From Anarhynchus alexandrinus (taxonomy: Eukaryota > Chordata > Aves > Charadriiformes > Charadriidae): a stretch of DNA of 64,000 nt. A program made the position numbers and the translations under genes. Where the stretch lies: the NCBI GenBank assembly GCA_008711295.1, contig VUYV01000062.1, positions 3,039,927 through 3,103,926 on the forward strand. Direction: 5' to 3'. Shown in pieces: positions 47,838-61,260 of the stretch. Under the pieces are notes generated by a model. It was not told the DNA's origin and searched no databases. It was given only the letters and a program-made list of their open reading frames with translations. The first letter of the stretch is position 1. The number at the start of each line of letters is the position of its first letter.

Positions 47838-50800
47838 CTATTAAATGCATTTGGGCTGGTAAAAATAAGAATAACAGCCTACAAAAAAATCCATAAGGGT
47901 CAGCACATTAGAACATGCTGCTCTGTTTAATTTTCACAGTAACTACAGCTTGTGTAAAGCTAACAATATTCAGCATAAATAACACTTGGAAAATGTCAGA
48001 AGACAAATTGCCTCCTGCAATATGACATCAAGGTGGTGTAATGAATTTTATGCACAAATTTTATTTCCTTAAAATAGGTTTGAGGTGTAGGGCCTGAATG
48101 TATATGGGAGATTTGTACTCAAAAGCAAAACCAACCTGAGCTAAAGCATGAAATTTTATATATATATATATAAGATGACATTTCTGTGAAATAGTAATTT
48201 CTTAATGACTACAAAAACTTCTGCTGAGAATTCAGTAAGTACAGCATGTGTTAATAAACATCAAAAAAAAATCCACAAATAAGAAATTAGCATTGTTAAC
48301 TTTCCTCTCAGATGAAAATCCAAACTATTTAATAAAAAGTATTTTCAAAATACTGAGTTATGGATGGACAGTATTTCAAACCACTTAGATTCTCCCATGA
48401 AAGATCACCTTTTGAAATAACATCCAAGAACAATCTCACTCTCTAGGTATTTTTCTCTTGAAATTTAATCCTGACCTTGAAATAAACTGAATAAATTCGA
48501 TGTGGATCAAATGGTTACTAAAATAACCCATTTGTAAAGAGAGTTACATAGCCATAGAAATATTTATAAATAGATGGTGCATATAGAAATACAAAAACTG
48601 ATTTTGCAGAAAAAGCATGATTTTAAGAGATCTGCAGCTGTTCTCAACCTTTAGCATTGCCTGTGTGAGCCAAGAGATTTTTGTCTAGTACTGAAGCTAA
48701 ATTAACTTCATGGCTTTTTTTTATCCCCTTGGGTAAACCTGTGACGTACACTGTACCAGGCAAAAAGCTTAGTCTCAATTTCATTTTCCCAAAATTGAAA
48801 TGCTTTAAAAAAAATAAGCATAAATGTATTTCAAAATCCAATTGCTTTGGCCCTAAATCTAGCTTTTCTTGGCAGAATGCACTTGTTTTTAATCTGAATG
48901 CTAATATTTTGCAATGTGGCATCAGATATAAAATACTAATTTACAATGTGCCAGAGATCTATAGTATTTCAGTATTAGTCAATCAATAAATGATTAGAGT
49001 ACCAATCTTTTGTTTCAAGGGAAAATTATTTAAACTATAACATAAGGCTGCAAATTATTCTATAGATGATATGTACTGAAATGCCAAGAGCAGAACAACT
49101 GAATTCATTACAACTGTCTCAAAGAGAAGGGAGGAAGGGTAGAAGAAAGAGCTGTGTGATTTTAGATCAGTCTAAAATATGTAATATACATAAAATATGT
49201 AGCAAAGGCTACACTTAAGGAGGACAAATCTCATGAAATTCTGAAATAAGATTAAGATCTTCATAAATACTTTGAAAAACTTCGAAAATTGGAAGTATTT
49301 GCAGACTTGGAGCTTCAAGTTTTATTCCTAGCAGCATAGCTTGCTATTAGTAGGGAAACAATTTAACTTGTTTCACCGTTATGTGAAATATATTGCTTAT
49401 AAAGTTAGTCCATTTTTTAATATGTAGACATAGGCAGAATTCCTGACTGGACTTTCTTTTGTAGGACTGTAAAACAAGCTGTAGTATTAATTCTTGGACA
49501 TCAGTTGTTTTTCTTTAATATATTGGATTGTATTTGATTTATCAGAAATAAGTAACCTAATACTCACACGCACGAGGCTGATAAGCCCTATGCAGTCAAA
49601 ACTCATGGTACGAACTGTGAGAATTAGGGAAATTGTTCCATTTATATTAAGGAAAAGTACAACTTCTTACCAGGCTTTTAGCTGCCTTACTAGCTGTGAA
49701 GATGTACTGAGAAAGATCAAGTTTTCTTCTATTTAAGCAAAATGGTTTTCCACACACTAACACAATGTTTGCATATGTTCAAATAGCCAGTTAAAAAGAT
49801 AATTTTGAAAAAACATGTTTAAGATCATTTTATATGAGAAAACCCTTTTCAGAGAGCTTACTGCCCATTTTTAAGGAGATAAAAATTTTAGCAGAGAGAA
49901 ATATATACATTTGACAGTTTTTCAACCAATAGGTTTTCTCTGAATCCTTTAGATTTTTGAATCTGATGGAAAGACTTGTCTTTTGACAATGACCTAGCTG
50001 AGCCATTGCATAAATGAACTGATACACCACCACTTGGAGAAAACTTTTTTAAAATAAACGCCACATTTTTCCTTCTTTCACCAGTGTAAGCGTGATATCC
50101 CCAGTTACATTCTTTAATAAAATAATCAGCTGGGCACTTCCCCACTTATTAGACAGGTACATTTCCTGCTAATATCGATTTCCACCCCACCTCCCCCAGA
50201 ACTACTCTAGCCCAAATAAGTTCATTATTCCAAGCCAAAGCCTTAACTTTCTATTAATCCAAGTCTAGTACCTGTCCTATAATTATTTACCCCAGTACAT
50301 GTTCTGAGTCTGTACAGAGACTCCATGAGATGTTTCCTGGATCTGCCACACAGTTCATGAAGCGAGACCACAACAATCTTTCGGGTCAAGTAAGGAGATC
50401 CTTTCTGCTGTTCCCAACCCATCCCTTGTCTTCCCAAAAACATGAGACCCCACTCACCAGTTCACATAAGGAGGTGAGAAGGGAGGATGTGGCTGAGGGA
50501 AGGCTGCAGATAATACTACGAGGGTTACATGACTCTCCTGCATCCACCCATGCAGCGAAGGAAAGGCGTCAGCTGAAGTCTGCAACAGAGAGAAAACACA
50601 CAAAATAGTTATTTCACAGTAGCATATCCTCTTCCCTTTCAAATATGGTATGTATTGGGAATGACCAACTCAGGCTTCATAAAGAGAAAAGGGGCAAAGG
50701 TCTGTATTAAACAGTGGTGTTACAGCAAGGGAACATGAGATTAGCACAACCTGGATCTCTCCTTTACATCTGCACCCATAACTCTAAGAAATCTGCCCAA

Positions 50801-53800
50801 TAGGGCGGGTGTCACAGTAGCTATGAAGCATTTAAATATTTAACGCTGCTACTGGAGCCAAAGACCAAATTCCTTCAGAACTAGGGGCTGGTTTTCTGCA
50901 GGTTCTATGGATAGCAGTTGTGCAGGCTTGACGAATGGTTATTACATAGGGATGCTAATTTTAATACAGGAATATACATGTTTTGCTATTTCAAGTATTA
51001 TATTTGAATTTTTCCATTTCTGTAGTCTTTTCATTTTGCTATGTAGGGATTGATTTACAGTATACTTTATAATATAGTTATTATGATAGTGCTAGCTTAT
51101 GTGTGTGTTTTATATGAAGTTTTACAGAGAAGCAGCTTGTTTATTTCATGTTCTTTTCTTGTGGATTTTTATTTTAATACTGGGATTTGGTTTAAAAAAA
51201 ATTAATGATCTTGTAAGTCCAGGGAGCTGACCAAGGATTACCGAGCACAGAAAGAAGAATATTATCAGTTCAGTGCAGGATCACAACTGAACAGGAAAAA
51301 TCTCTGGAAGTTCTAAAGGCTCTCTAACACTGTAACCATGAATGCACAAGCAAATTCATCTTGCTGCACTCCATCTGTAGACTGAGTACAGGGAAACAGT
51401 TTTTTCAGTGGTTCTTTCATAAAAAGCCCTGCCAGTTTCAGTAACGCAGGGAGTTAGCTTAACTTTCTTTGGATTCCTATTTCTTACTGTGATATATACA
51501 CGTATTCAGCAAGCCGGTTCGGTTTTAATTCAATTGCACAGTGAAACATCAGTAATATCTGGAGCCCCACTTTGCTCCCTGTATTCTCTCTGCCTAATAT
51601 TATTGTATTTCATATTTAGTTTGCTGATCGTATGTTTAAACACCTGATTTACTCGAATCAGAAAAGCAGTAGCAAAAGATCTGGACTGGCGACAGGCCAA
51701 GAGCCTGCCTAGCCCCCTCTCCCACCGTGTAGGAATAGCTGGCATCTTCTTGACAGTTGGGGTCTTTTCCCCTTCAGCGTATCACAGACACAGAGGATCA
51801 GGGGCAACAGAGTGCGCCTCTTGTGAGGCATTTTGTAATGGAGCTGGAATTCCAGTTACTGATGGAGAGATCAAATTCCAAATCCAAGGAAATTTAAGCA
51901 GCAAGAGAATAACTTTTTACGTTATTTTTAGCTCCTATACCCAATGTGTTTCTTAGTTTATTAACACAATTCCCGGGGCTGCCCCAAGCAACAGCACCAA
52001 CCACTGGGGCATAAAAGTTGAGAAACACAGTAGCTGTTGGGGAAACTTTAGCTGGAAAGTTAAGGGGTATAACGGAATTTCTGCATGAAGAGGTGGCACT
52101 TTTCTCCCTGAGTTGGCTTTGATTCAGTTCTCTATTTGCTACTTTGACAATAAAAGTACATATTGGGTAAAGCAATTGCTTTATTCTATATCTTTTACTT
52201 ATTTTTTATTATTTAGTCTGGTAGGATATGTATTATGTATCATGAAATATATCATTCATTGCCATTCATAAGTACGTGCAGTATATGTTAGTACATGCTT
52301 AAGCTCTTCATATATATCTCAACTAGCAATAAACCTGAAGTCATTTTGTGTATGGAAAATCAAGGACATGAAACAAAAACCTAATCAAAACTAAAAGAAG
52401 ACACAGAAGACAGATAAAGCGCCAATACTGCAAGATGGAGTGGAGTGTAAAAGCAATCAAGCAAAATAAAGGTGGAAAATAAAAGGAATGTTGTAACAGC
52501 AGTTGAGAAAAATTCTAACATTTTTAAGTACAGAGATATCAGAGGGTATTACAGGAAACAGTATGACTTCTAGTGGCATGGGTATTCTGGTGACAGAAGA
52601 AGTAAACACACAGTAGACACTGCTTCTAGAAAATGACATGAATCATTCTGGGAAGAAAGAATAAAATCTGTAGGAAATCAGGAGCGCTGCAAAAATTGAA
52701 CATCTGAAGACTGACAAAAATGACAACATCAGAAGGCTTCTAAAGAAAAATACTTCACAATCTTGGAATGATTTAATTTTAAGTGGCAAGACACAGAAGA
52801 AACATTAAGAAATATCTTTGAAAGCAAGACGACAGGTGACAATTTCTGGCTGATAATATCATCTCTCAATTACCACATGCTGCCATAAATTACTTCTATT
52901 TCCTAATAAAGGTTTGTTTTACTATAAATAAAAGCAAAACCACTAATACAGTAGTTTGTATATGCAAAACACTGTACAATCCACAATCAAGATAAATTAA
53001 TATTAGACTACCAAGATGATATGCAAGTTATCTCAGACCAGTCACCGAGTCAACAGCACAAACTAAAAATTCAAGAACTGATAGTTCATTTCCTCCAGTC
53101 GGTGAATTTTAGCCTTCTCCATATGGCACCATCATCTTGCAACAAAGAAAATGTAGTATCTTGGAATAAAGTATTGGAAGTAATTGCGATCCACAGTTGC
53201 AATCTCCAAGTTAATATCCTATGCTGTAAAGCTGATGAGCATTTTGGACTGGTAATTCATAACGAGCAAGTTAAACTGGCAGGAAACTTGGACAGGCTTG
53301 AATGCGTACCCCAAAGCCTGCAGGTACACCTATAGCTTACCTGTGCCGAGAGCTTCCTATAAACCATGTTGCTGGAACAGAGGGAAAGCTAAACTGAAAA
53401 ATAAGTGCATTTTTATATACCTTTTGCTTTTACGCTGCATTCTTATGCTCCAGCTGGTTTCTCTTACGACCTACATCCTTAATGACAATTGACAGCTCAG
53501 GAATTTTATGATCTTGATTCTCATTTTTATAATGGACTTCTTGAGAAGAAATGTTGTTTTGGGACAATCTGACTTGCCAAAGTATGGCAGACCCAATGTC
53601 TGAATCAAGCATTCCCAACATGTGATTTATGTAATGTTACTACCAGTCAGGAGAATACTCTTCATACTTGCAGGCAAGACAGCAATTAAAGCCTGCCTTC
53701 TGTGTTTAGAAACAGAAGCATACCTTCTTTTGTGACCGTCATTTATTCCGTTGCATTAAAAACCTAACTCAGTGCCTATCTCACTAGTTGAATGTAACCT

Positions 53801-54691
53801 ATTTTACAGGCAAAAACAAATGTTTCATCATTGTCATCCTGCTTGGGATTTAGACATTAGCTATTCGCACATATCACCAATAGAATTTAGTTTTTCACTG
53901 TTACATCTGGATGTTTCCTGAATTAGCTTTCATCCTGCCTCTTCTAACAATTTCAGAGTTAGAAACCACCTTGTGACAGCAAACATGCAGCTCCTTGCAG
54001 ACCTAACGCCTAAAATAGGGCACAAATGCACCCTTTTTATTGCTTCCATTTTTCCATGTTACTTCACTGGAGACATCTAGACCATAGTAAATCAGTTCCA
54101 CTCTCTTTGGCTCTACTATGATCATAATCAGTTTGTTGCCATTAATTACACAAAGCTATGATTAGAAATCGACACATTTTGAGGTGCTTAAATATTTATA
54201 AAGCTCTAGAGCAAAAGATACACATGGTATTTGCCTTACATATAGGCAGCAGAAAGACATGCAGAGAACAGTCTGAGCTCACTAGTCATGTGAAAAGTAA
54301 TACATTTTGTTTGTTTGTATTTTCTAAAAAAAACCTATTGCATTATGTTAAATACCCTGAGGGCTTAGCATAAAACGTGACTGGAATGAATATAAAGAAA
54401 AAACTTTGTCTCATTAGATGGTCTGAGTTCCAAAATCTGTTCTAAAAGTGTTGTAAAGTGTGTAGTGTTGTAGATTAATGCACTGAATACATTTCCACAG
54501 TGCTTGATGTGTTTCATAAAAGGTCCATTTCAGAAGTGTGCTGTATTATAGGTGAACAGTCGCAGTAAATAATCTTGTTACAGAAACCTAAGCAATTTTT
54601 ACAAGGCGTATTTCTGGCTGACTGAACAATTTATTCTCCAGATGTCACATTGTATTTTTCCAATATAAAATGAAACAGCTTTTTTTTTCTC
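47838..54691. other. Unique AT-rich DNA, no gene seen
   Basis: Contains (TA)8 at 48157-48172 and many AT-rich short tracts. A 104-codon plus-strand frame at 53021-53335 is unrecognised and lacks splice support. A-rich sequence at 52435-52900 could be an old repeat but I cannot place it. A perfect 12-base palindrome CTGGAATTCCAG lies near 51845-51856. Confidence 0.5.
48157..48172. repeat. (TA)8 microsatellite
   Basis: Eight uninterrupted TA units. Confidence 0.95.
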
Positions 54692-54708
54692 TTTTTTTTT
54701 TTTTTTAN
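54692..54708 (+). repeat. Poly-T run (T15) followed by an undetermined base
   Basis: Fifteen T residues then A and N (54708). The N is the only ambiguous base I noticed and probably reflects assembly or base-calling difficulty after the homopolymer. Confidence 0.95.
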
Positions 54709-57700
54709 ATCTATTATTAAAAGCTGTTGTTGTATAAAATTTACACTATATGTGATTACTATACGTAATTTATCATTTAATTTGATTTAGAGGTATAAAA
54801 AACCGCACCAAAGTGAGAACATTGCTGAGGATAGCTGTGTGCATTGCAAAAATAGGAATCGTTAGCTCTCAAACTGCTCATCCATGCTGATGCTAAAGGT
54901 TGCAAGCATCTTGACTAGCTCTATGTATAGTAAAAACTGTGTCACTTCACTACCCACTAATAAACCCATATGCCATATTATAGGCCCTGGAAGATTACAT
55001 GATAATGTGATATGATAAGAACTGCCTGTCAAGAAGGCAAGGGCAATTAAAAAACATTTTCACTAGGCAGACATCATCAGTAGCAATAAACAAGGTAATT
55101 TTCCAGCATATATTTACTTGGCTTCCGAAAGGAAATACTTTCACAGGAAGCTCTCACCCAGGAAAATTCACAGGATATCAGCAATCTATTTTATTGATGA
55201 AAAAAATGGAAAAAATAATCCTATGCACTAGGAAATATCACACACTTCTATTTTTTTTCCTGTTTTCTTGACTATACGCATGGAAAATTAGTATCAAAAG
55301 ATAAATTCCTAGATTTTAAAAAATATTCCTCTTTTTACTCTTCATTGTCTTTTAATCATGTTTTTGTTTCTCTTTCTATCCACAAAGCTGTGTATTCATA
55401 TAGACCCATATAAGAGTGCCAAACAGGTGAATCCTAGAAGCATTTGTCCATTAATATGCCTGCTTAGAGAAAACTGTGTCAGAACCAATAGACATTGGCT
55501 CTAAAGGGTGATGGAGTTCCAAAAGTTTCTTCTTTAAATTAAGCTGGATTTTACAGGAAACAGGCTCAAGATTAAAAGTCTTTCTTTGATTCAATCCTGT
55601 CTTTGGTTTTCATTTGCCAGTGCCTTTTTAGGAACACCACAGATGTATCTGGGTTCTGCTACATCCAGGGTCACACTGGAAAATACTATCTGACTTTTAT
55701 AATGACTTCCCACCCTATCCAACCTTTCGTGAACATATCCTTCTTTAAATCCTGCCAGTAGGCCACAACTCTAAAAAGCAAAGAAATGCCCAAAGGCGTG
55801 AATAGATGGAATAGTTATGCAAGCCATTGCTTAAGTTCATCTCTCTCTGAATAAAATGTTTTGCATTGGTCTAATATCCTCTGTCCACATGTGTTTGAGT
55901 CATTAACAAACCTTTTTATGTAAAGATAGTTAGAGTATATATAACTAACATAAGTACAGTTAGGGATGAATGAATTCTGGATACAAAAAACCTTTTAAAT
56001 CCAAATTTTCCCTAGCGTATACTCCCGTGGCTAGCTCCTTGGCTAATACCTCATGCCTTTCTGCTTGAAACAAGCAGTGATCTTTGTGCTCCCATGCTAA
56101 CTTTCCACATATTCTTTACATGCATCCATCTCCGAGCTGTGTTATCCCACTTTCAGGAACTTATATTAAAACTAATTTTAATTGCAGATTCTTGAAGATT
56201 TTTAACATTATTATCATCATTTTTACATGTAAATGGATGGCTACTAGAATTTTTAGAGATACTTACATGTGTATCTACCTTTCAATTCCTTAAATTCCTT
56301 TAAAAATCAGGTCTTCCATGAAAAAAAAGCAGGTGGATTACCTAAATCAAGTTCCACCAAAAAATTAGGATCTTGATTTTCCAGTGAGTGATTTGTTTGA
56401 TCTGAGATCTAACTCCCTATTCTGTATTGAGGTTTTTGAAGGGATAGGCCTCACAGCTATGAATTTTAGGTGCTGCAGAGGCAACGTATAGCTGGCTTTC
56501 ATAAGGTACTTTAGATGTGATAACAGTTATTAGTTGTGATTGTGAACAAAGATTTAACTTCAAAATAATAACATAAAAATTATTGTCCGAAACTTTATGG
56601 ACGTGTCAGATTCCCAAGACCTTGATTCTGCAGTCTTACCTGACAGCGCTTAAGCAATACCTTGAATTGCAGCACAATTGATTTAAAGGAAAGAACCAAG
56701 TTGCAACATAATAGGCAAGTACCGAAACCTGCTTATCAAGAAAATTCATTTGTCTCTCTGTAGATTTTTCTATTTTCATATCAGAGGACCCTCCAGTGAT
56801 ACATTAACACACAATTAAACTTATTTTAGAAAATAATTTTTCATTGAGTCTTTATTTTTGTGCTCTATGTGACTTACTGAAGTTAAGGTCGAGAAAAACA
56901 TACCTTGTGCTCCGAGTTGGCGGTAGGAGATTTGGGCTACTTTGTTGGGTTTTTTTGCTTTGAGAGAGTTCACAGCATAGTCTGGACCAGCTATCGAGAA
57001 AATGCATTCTTCTCCAACTGCCTACTTTAACCCTGATTGTGGAAAGTTCATCTGTTAAAGAAACATAGCACTGAAGATGTCACCTATATTCCTGCAATTC
57101 AGCTGAACGGTGACAGAAGTATTATAAACCAAGGCAAGATTTTTACATTCCAGGATAGAGTGGAATTTGGCTAACCAGTGATGACAGAAAATGTTTCTTG
57201 AGCTGCTGCTTGCAGGAGTTTACTGTCAGGGAAGAGTCTAAGACCCAACTATGGACTGAGCTAGTTTGCTCTCATGCACAACTGGGAACTCTTCCAGCTG
57301 CTCTTTTCTGCTAAGGATCACTTTTAGACCACTTAAAATAGCACAAACCAGAATCTGGTATCAAGTAGGTACTGAAAAGGACCAAATGCAGGATGGATTT
57401 TTGAGGAGTCCACAGTCAAGAAGCTTCGGGGAAGATGCGACCAGCTGCATCAAAGTTTGCAAGAAAATATGCTGCCCACAGTTTGGAGCCTCATGTCCTA
57501 TATGACAGGATCCTCCACGTATGGTTTCAGTTTCACAGCCCAGCCTAAAACAACTCCATGCCGGGCTTGGGATATTTGCCTTAGTTGTGTCAGATTAACT
57601 AGCTTCTCTCTAAGATTATTCAAAAATAGATTTAAAACTGGGTAGCAGTCAATTTTTAATGCAGCTTCAGCATAGCCTCTGGAGAAGGAATTATTTGTTT

Positions 57701-58505
57701 AATCTCACTCTTACAATGTTTGCTTTTTCTCACTGTCACTTGAATTCCTACCCCAGCTTCTCATCTGGAAACAGAGGTCAGAAAAACTGAGATTATCTGT
57801 GCAATAAGGAGAGGATATTCATTTGAGAATCAAAGGGCTGATCATAGTACTTATCTCTGGCTAGTGTATGCAAAGGCCCATGTACAACGATGATGGTTCA
57901 CTAACTCCTCAGCTTCTCATTCACTGCCACTGTCCTTTAGCAGGCTTTGGAACACCATTCAAGTCCATTATTTTGGGGGGCTGAATCGGGATAATTAGCC
58001 TGGTCTCTCTCTTCTTGCCTGAGAGCTAGGAGGTCTCTGGTAGTCGTCTTATTAAGGTGATAACCTGTCAAACACATGAATGTGCTATGATATCCTCAGT
58101 CTTGACAGACAGTCCCCTTTGGCCTACAGCGGGGGTTGTATCAGAGTTTCCCCTTGAAAGTCCAAGGGAGATGAATAAGGAAATGAGTTTGAGACTTTTC
58201 TATAAACAACCCATTATTCATATTCAGATACTGGTATGCACCATGAAGAATCCTTTCATTGATAGGAAGCTATGAATGACTGCAGAATAGCTATTTTGAC
58301 TTCTGCTTTTTCTCACCTAAGACAGACCCAATTCACAATCAGATGAAAGTAAAGCAGCACCTCCAAGATCTTGACCGTTTAGGTCTTCAGTATGAATATC
58401 AGCACCAGCTGTGTGGCTTTGTATTCCCTGCTGCTGGCTCAATCCCATGGCTATTTGATATCTCAGATGCATTTACTTCAGATGCAATCCTTTTTTTTCC
58501 CCCAG
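54709..58505. other. Unique DNA, no confident gene
   Basis: A short block at 56618-56645 (GACCTTGATTCTGCAGTCTT then ACCTGAC) resembles an arm of the palindromic amniote repeat usually reading GCCCTGATCCTGCAGTCCTTACTCAGG. A donor-like AAG followed by GTATGT lies on the minus strand near 56904 without a clear acceptor. Open frames at 57266-57505 and 57457-57645 are unrecognised. Confidence 0.45.
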
Positions 58506-58605
58506 GGATACTCCCCCTACACTAAGAGCAGCACAGATGAAGGACTTCTTGACCAAAGGAAGGGAAGTTATCTACCACGCTACATGAAAGGAATACCTGG
58601 ACCCT
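58506..58605 (+). other. Candidate exon (plus strand), unrecognised
   Basis: A very strong acceptor (CCTTTTTTTTCCCCCAG) precedes the segment. The downstream donor GTGAGT is good inside the intron side, but the exon side ends in CCT rather than the usual AG. One frame is open throughout and reads GYSPYTKSSTDEGLLDQRKG and onward to GIPGP; a second is open for 26 codons (DTPPTLRAAQMKDFLTKG...) then stops. I recognise neither. It lies 356 bases upstream of another candidate exon on the same strand, but the phases do not join cleanly: a one-base overhang here would put the next segment into a stop. Could be noncoding-RNA exon or chance. Confidence 0.22.
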
Positions 58606-58961
58606 GTGAGTCCTGAAATGAGGCAGAGCTTTGGAACTCTTGAAAAACATGACATGGTTCCAGAAAAACAGGAGTTACACAGTAATGGACCAGACATCAA
58701 AACAACAGTCCCAAAGCACAAGCCAATGAAATGGAACATTCTTATCCTTAAAATAAGCTCTCTGGGTTGTCTTTGCATGCCTTTCATTCTTACTTGCTTT
58801 GGAAGAGGTGTGGAAAAGAAGGCAGAAAGGCAAAGTTATATCTGTAAAGTACTACTCACTAGCAGATGGCACGAGGCCAAAACAAGCAGTGTTACACAGC
58901 TGAGGGATCCAGGGACCAATATGGTGGTCTCACTTTAAAAAGCTTTTCCCTCTGCTTCCAG
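58606..58961. other. Sequence between two exon candidates
   Basis: A 110-codon frame at 58606-58938 covers most of it without recognisable content. Its last 20 bases are the pyrimidine-rich tract of the next acceptor. Confidence 0.4.
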
Positions 58962-59132
58962 CTTTTCAAGCATGAAAATCAACCCGAGGCACCTTCACCA
59001 CGGTTTCAGAAGCCCAAGAAACTAGCTGGACCACAAGGAACGTGTTCTACCACTACCATGTCCCACTGGGGAGACAAATGTGCTGATGTGAGGGAGATGA
59101 TGCCAATAAGAGACTGGGAGCATAAGGATCAG
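58962..59132 (+). other. Candidate coding exon (plus strand), unrecognised
   Basis: The acceptor AGCTTTTCCCTCTGCTTCCAG is close to ideal, and the segment ends in CAG before GTAAAC. It is 171 bases, exactly 57 codons, and only one frame is open. That frame begins on a codon boundary and reads LFKHENQPEAPSPRFQKPKK, continues through MSHWGDKCADV and ends IRDWEHKDQ. A symmetric phase-0 cassette with a single open frame is what a real coding exon would look like, but I recognise no family, and no partner exon in matching phase is visible nearby. Alternatives are a lncRNA exon or coincidence. Confidence 0.35.
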
Positions 59133-61019
59133 GTAAACACAGATTTTTATAACTTTAAAGTAATTAGCATCTTCCTGCCTTAAAAGTTTGCAATGAGCAA
59201 TTACTGAAGCACAAATCAAGAGACTGTAACCTAAGGCATAATGGCAAACATATTGAAACACACTTATTAATTAGTATTTCTAAGCATTCTTAAGGTATTG
59301 GTGAACTTATAAAATAATAGAAAACTTCACATTGAGGTAAATCGGAAGGGAAGCCTTTCACAAAAATACCTTTAATTGGCCATCATTTCCCATGCTCCTG
59401 CTTTCTCCGACTAAAGACACTTGCGTCCCTGTTAACTCTGCCTCCCACACAGTCCAGTCTTTCTTTTCCCTGATCCCACAATGAGGCAATAACACTGTGC
59501 TCATCAACTATCCTATTACCATAGAAATGATAGCAACGTCACAAATTCAGCAGTCTGATTCCTCGACAGGGTTGATTAGGAACAGATGATGAGCTGCAGA
59601 AAAGCTGAACCCTTGATTAAACACAAATAGCTCTTATAATGAAAAAATATGGGTATAAAATATATTTAAAATCATGTAAAGAATGAGTGACTTCATATTC
59701 TAGATAAGAAATACTTTTGGCATTTCATTGATTTTTAGAATTGTTTGAATTTGTTTGCAAAGTTCCCTAATTTATTTTTAAATCCCACATACGCATATAG
59801 ATGCAATTAGTAATCATATGTGCTCCAGAATTCACTGAAAAATCAGGGTGGGTACAGCCTGTAAAACACTAGTTAGAACTTTCAATTTCTTTCACAATAA
59901 ATATATTTAGTATTACAAATGCACGATAGCTAAGTATACACATCCAAAGAAATACAGATAAACCATACTCTTATTATTTTCAACTAGATCTACTAGAATT
60001 CAAAGGACTTGTTGTTTAGGGGCCTTTCTGCTAAGTTCTGACCATTCCCTTAATAAAACCACCTCCCACAAGGTGCTCTGCATCTTACACCAGTCCCAGA
60101 AAACCAGTTCTCCCTATTCCCAGTGAAGACCTTGGCTTGGTAGGACACTGCTACACTCCTGTCCCACTGCTTCAACACCTTAATGAATGAATCAAAGCTA
60201 GATACTTTATTGCCTTCTGAACCAAGACTTGCATTGAGCCCACAGCCTCTAAAGATGGCAAAGGACTATTGGTATCATTCAAACCATTCATCCCAAAAGA
60301 AGAAATATCTTATATGAAAAGTATTTCAATACGGTTCATGTTCAAGAGACTGTCTTTTCATTTTAAATTCTCACACTAAGTGTAAGTGCTAAATCCTCAA
60401 TTCATACTTTACTGGAGACTTGACAACTCCGATTTCAACCACAGTTTATTTTTCCAGTAAAAGCGTGCGGTAGGGTGTGCATTCCCATTCCAGGCCATCT
60501 CTATTCTCAGGCCTGCTGCAGTGTTTCTTCTACTTCAGACTATTTAGTCAATGCCATTAATCAAAATCCTATAGCAGAAAATGCATGCATAAGTCCTACA
60601 CATTTATTGCCATGGCAACAATTCAGGCTCTTGTTCATATGTCAAGCTACATCAGTGGAGATAAATTCTATTGTTTTCACACTGACAGTTCTCTCTGTGT
60701 TGGACTTAATCCATGGAAAAATATAGCTTTGCCTCTTATTAAAATAAAACACAGACCACCCAACTCTCCAAATTCTCATTCTTCAAAGTATAACTGAACA
60801 ATCTCAATAGTTATAAAATTATAGTTTGATATTTAGGTTTATGATAGTAATTAAAGCGTAAAAAAATAGCCCAGTCCTCATGATATTGTTTCAGTCTGTG
60901 GGACCGGTTAGGAATTTAATTCTTCGTGAAAAGATGAGCTCATTGCTGTGAAGCTAAATAGCTATGATACCAGAGCACTGTGTTCTTGAATTAGATTGCA
61001 GTATTTTAAAAGAAATGCC
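59133..61019. other. Unique AT-rich DNA, no gene seen
   Basis: Short open frames only (for example 60475-60726), no recognisable repeats. Confidence 0.5.
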
Positions 61020-61260
61020 TTTAAGCTTTAAGTGAAGTTGATGTAATTCATTTTCCAACTTAGCTGTAGAGACTGTATTTTTCATAACATAAAAATTAAT
61101 GATTAATGCATAATATCCAGAGAAAGATTTTATATTTCATTTAGCTCATGACAAAATACACTCTCATGTGGGTGATTCACAAGTGTGAAAGAAAGATAAG
61201 CATCATTTTTCGTGCATAAGCCTCTATAGATTTACTTGTATGTGCTGTATTATGAGTAAG
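61020..61260. other. Possible conserved noncoding element
   Basis: AT-rich, non-repetitive sequence with ATTAATGATTAATGCATAAT (homeodomain-type strings), GTGGGTGATTCACAAG and TTACTTGTATGTGCTGTATT. Texture resembles deeply conserved enhancers. Not provable from one sequence. Confidence 0.25.

Noticed and set aside
53021..53335. 104-codon plus-strand open frame with a protein-like look
   Set aside because: I checked it for reverse transcriptase or other enzyme motifs and found none; no splice support.
57755..57800. Possible MIR core (CAGCTTCTCATCTGGAAACA)
   Set aside because: Only one short block is similar and the surrounding order does not fit.
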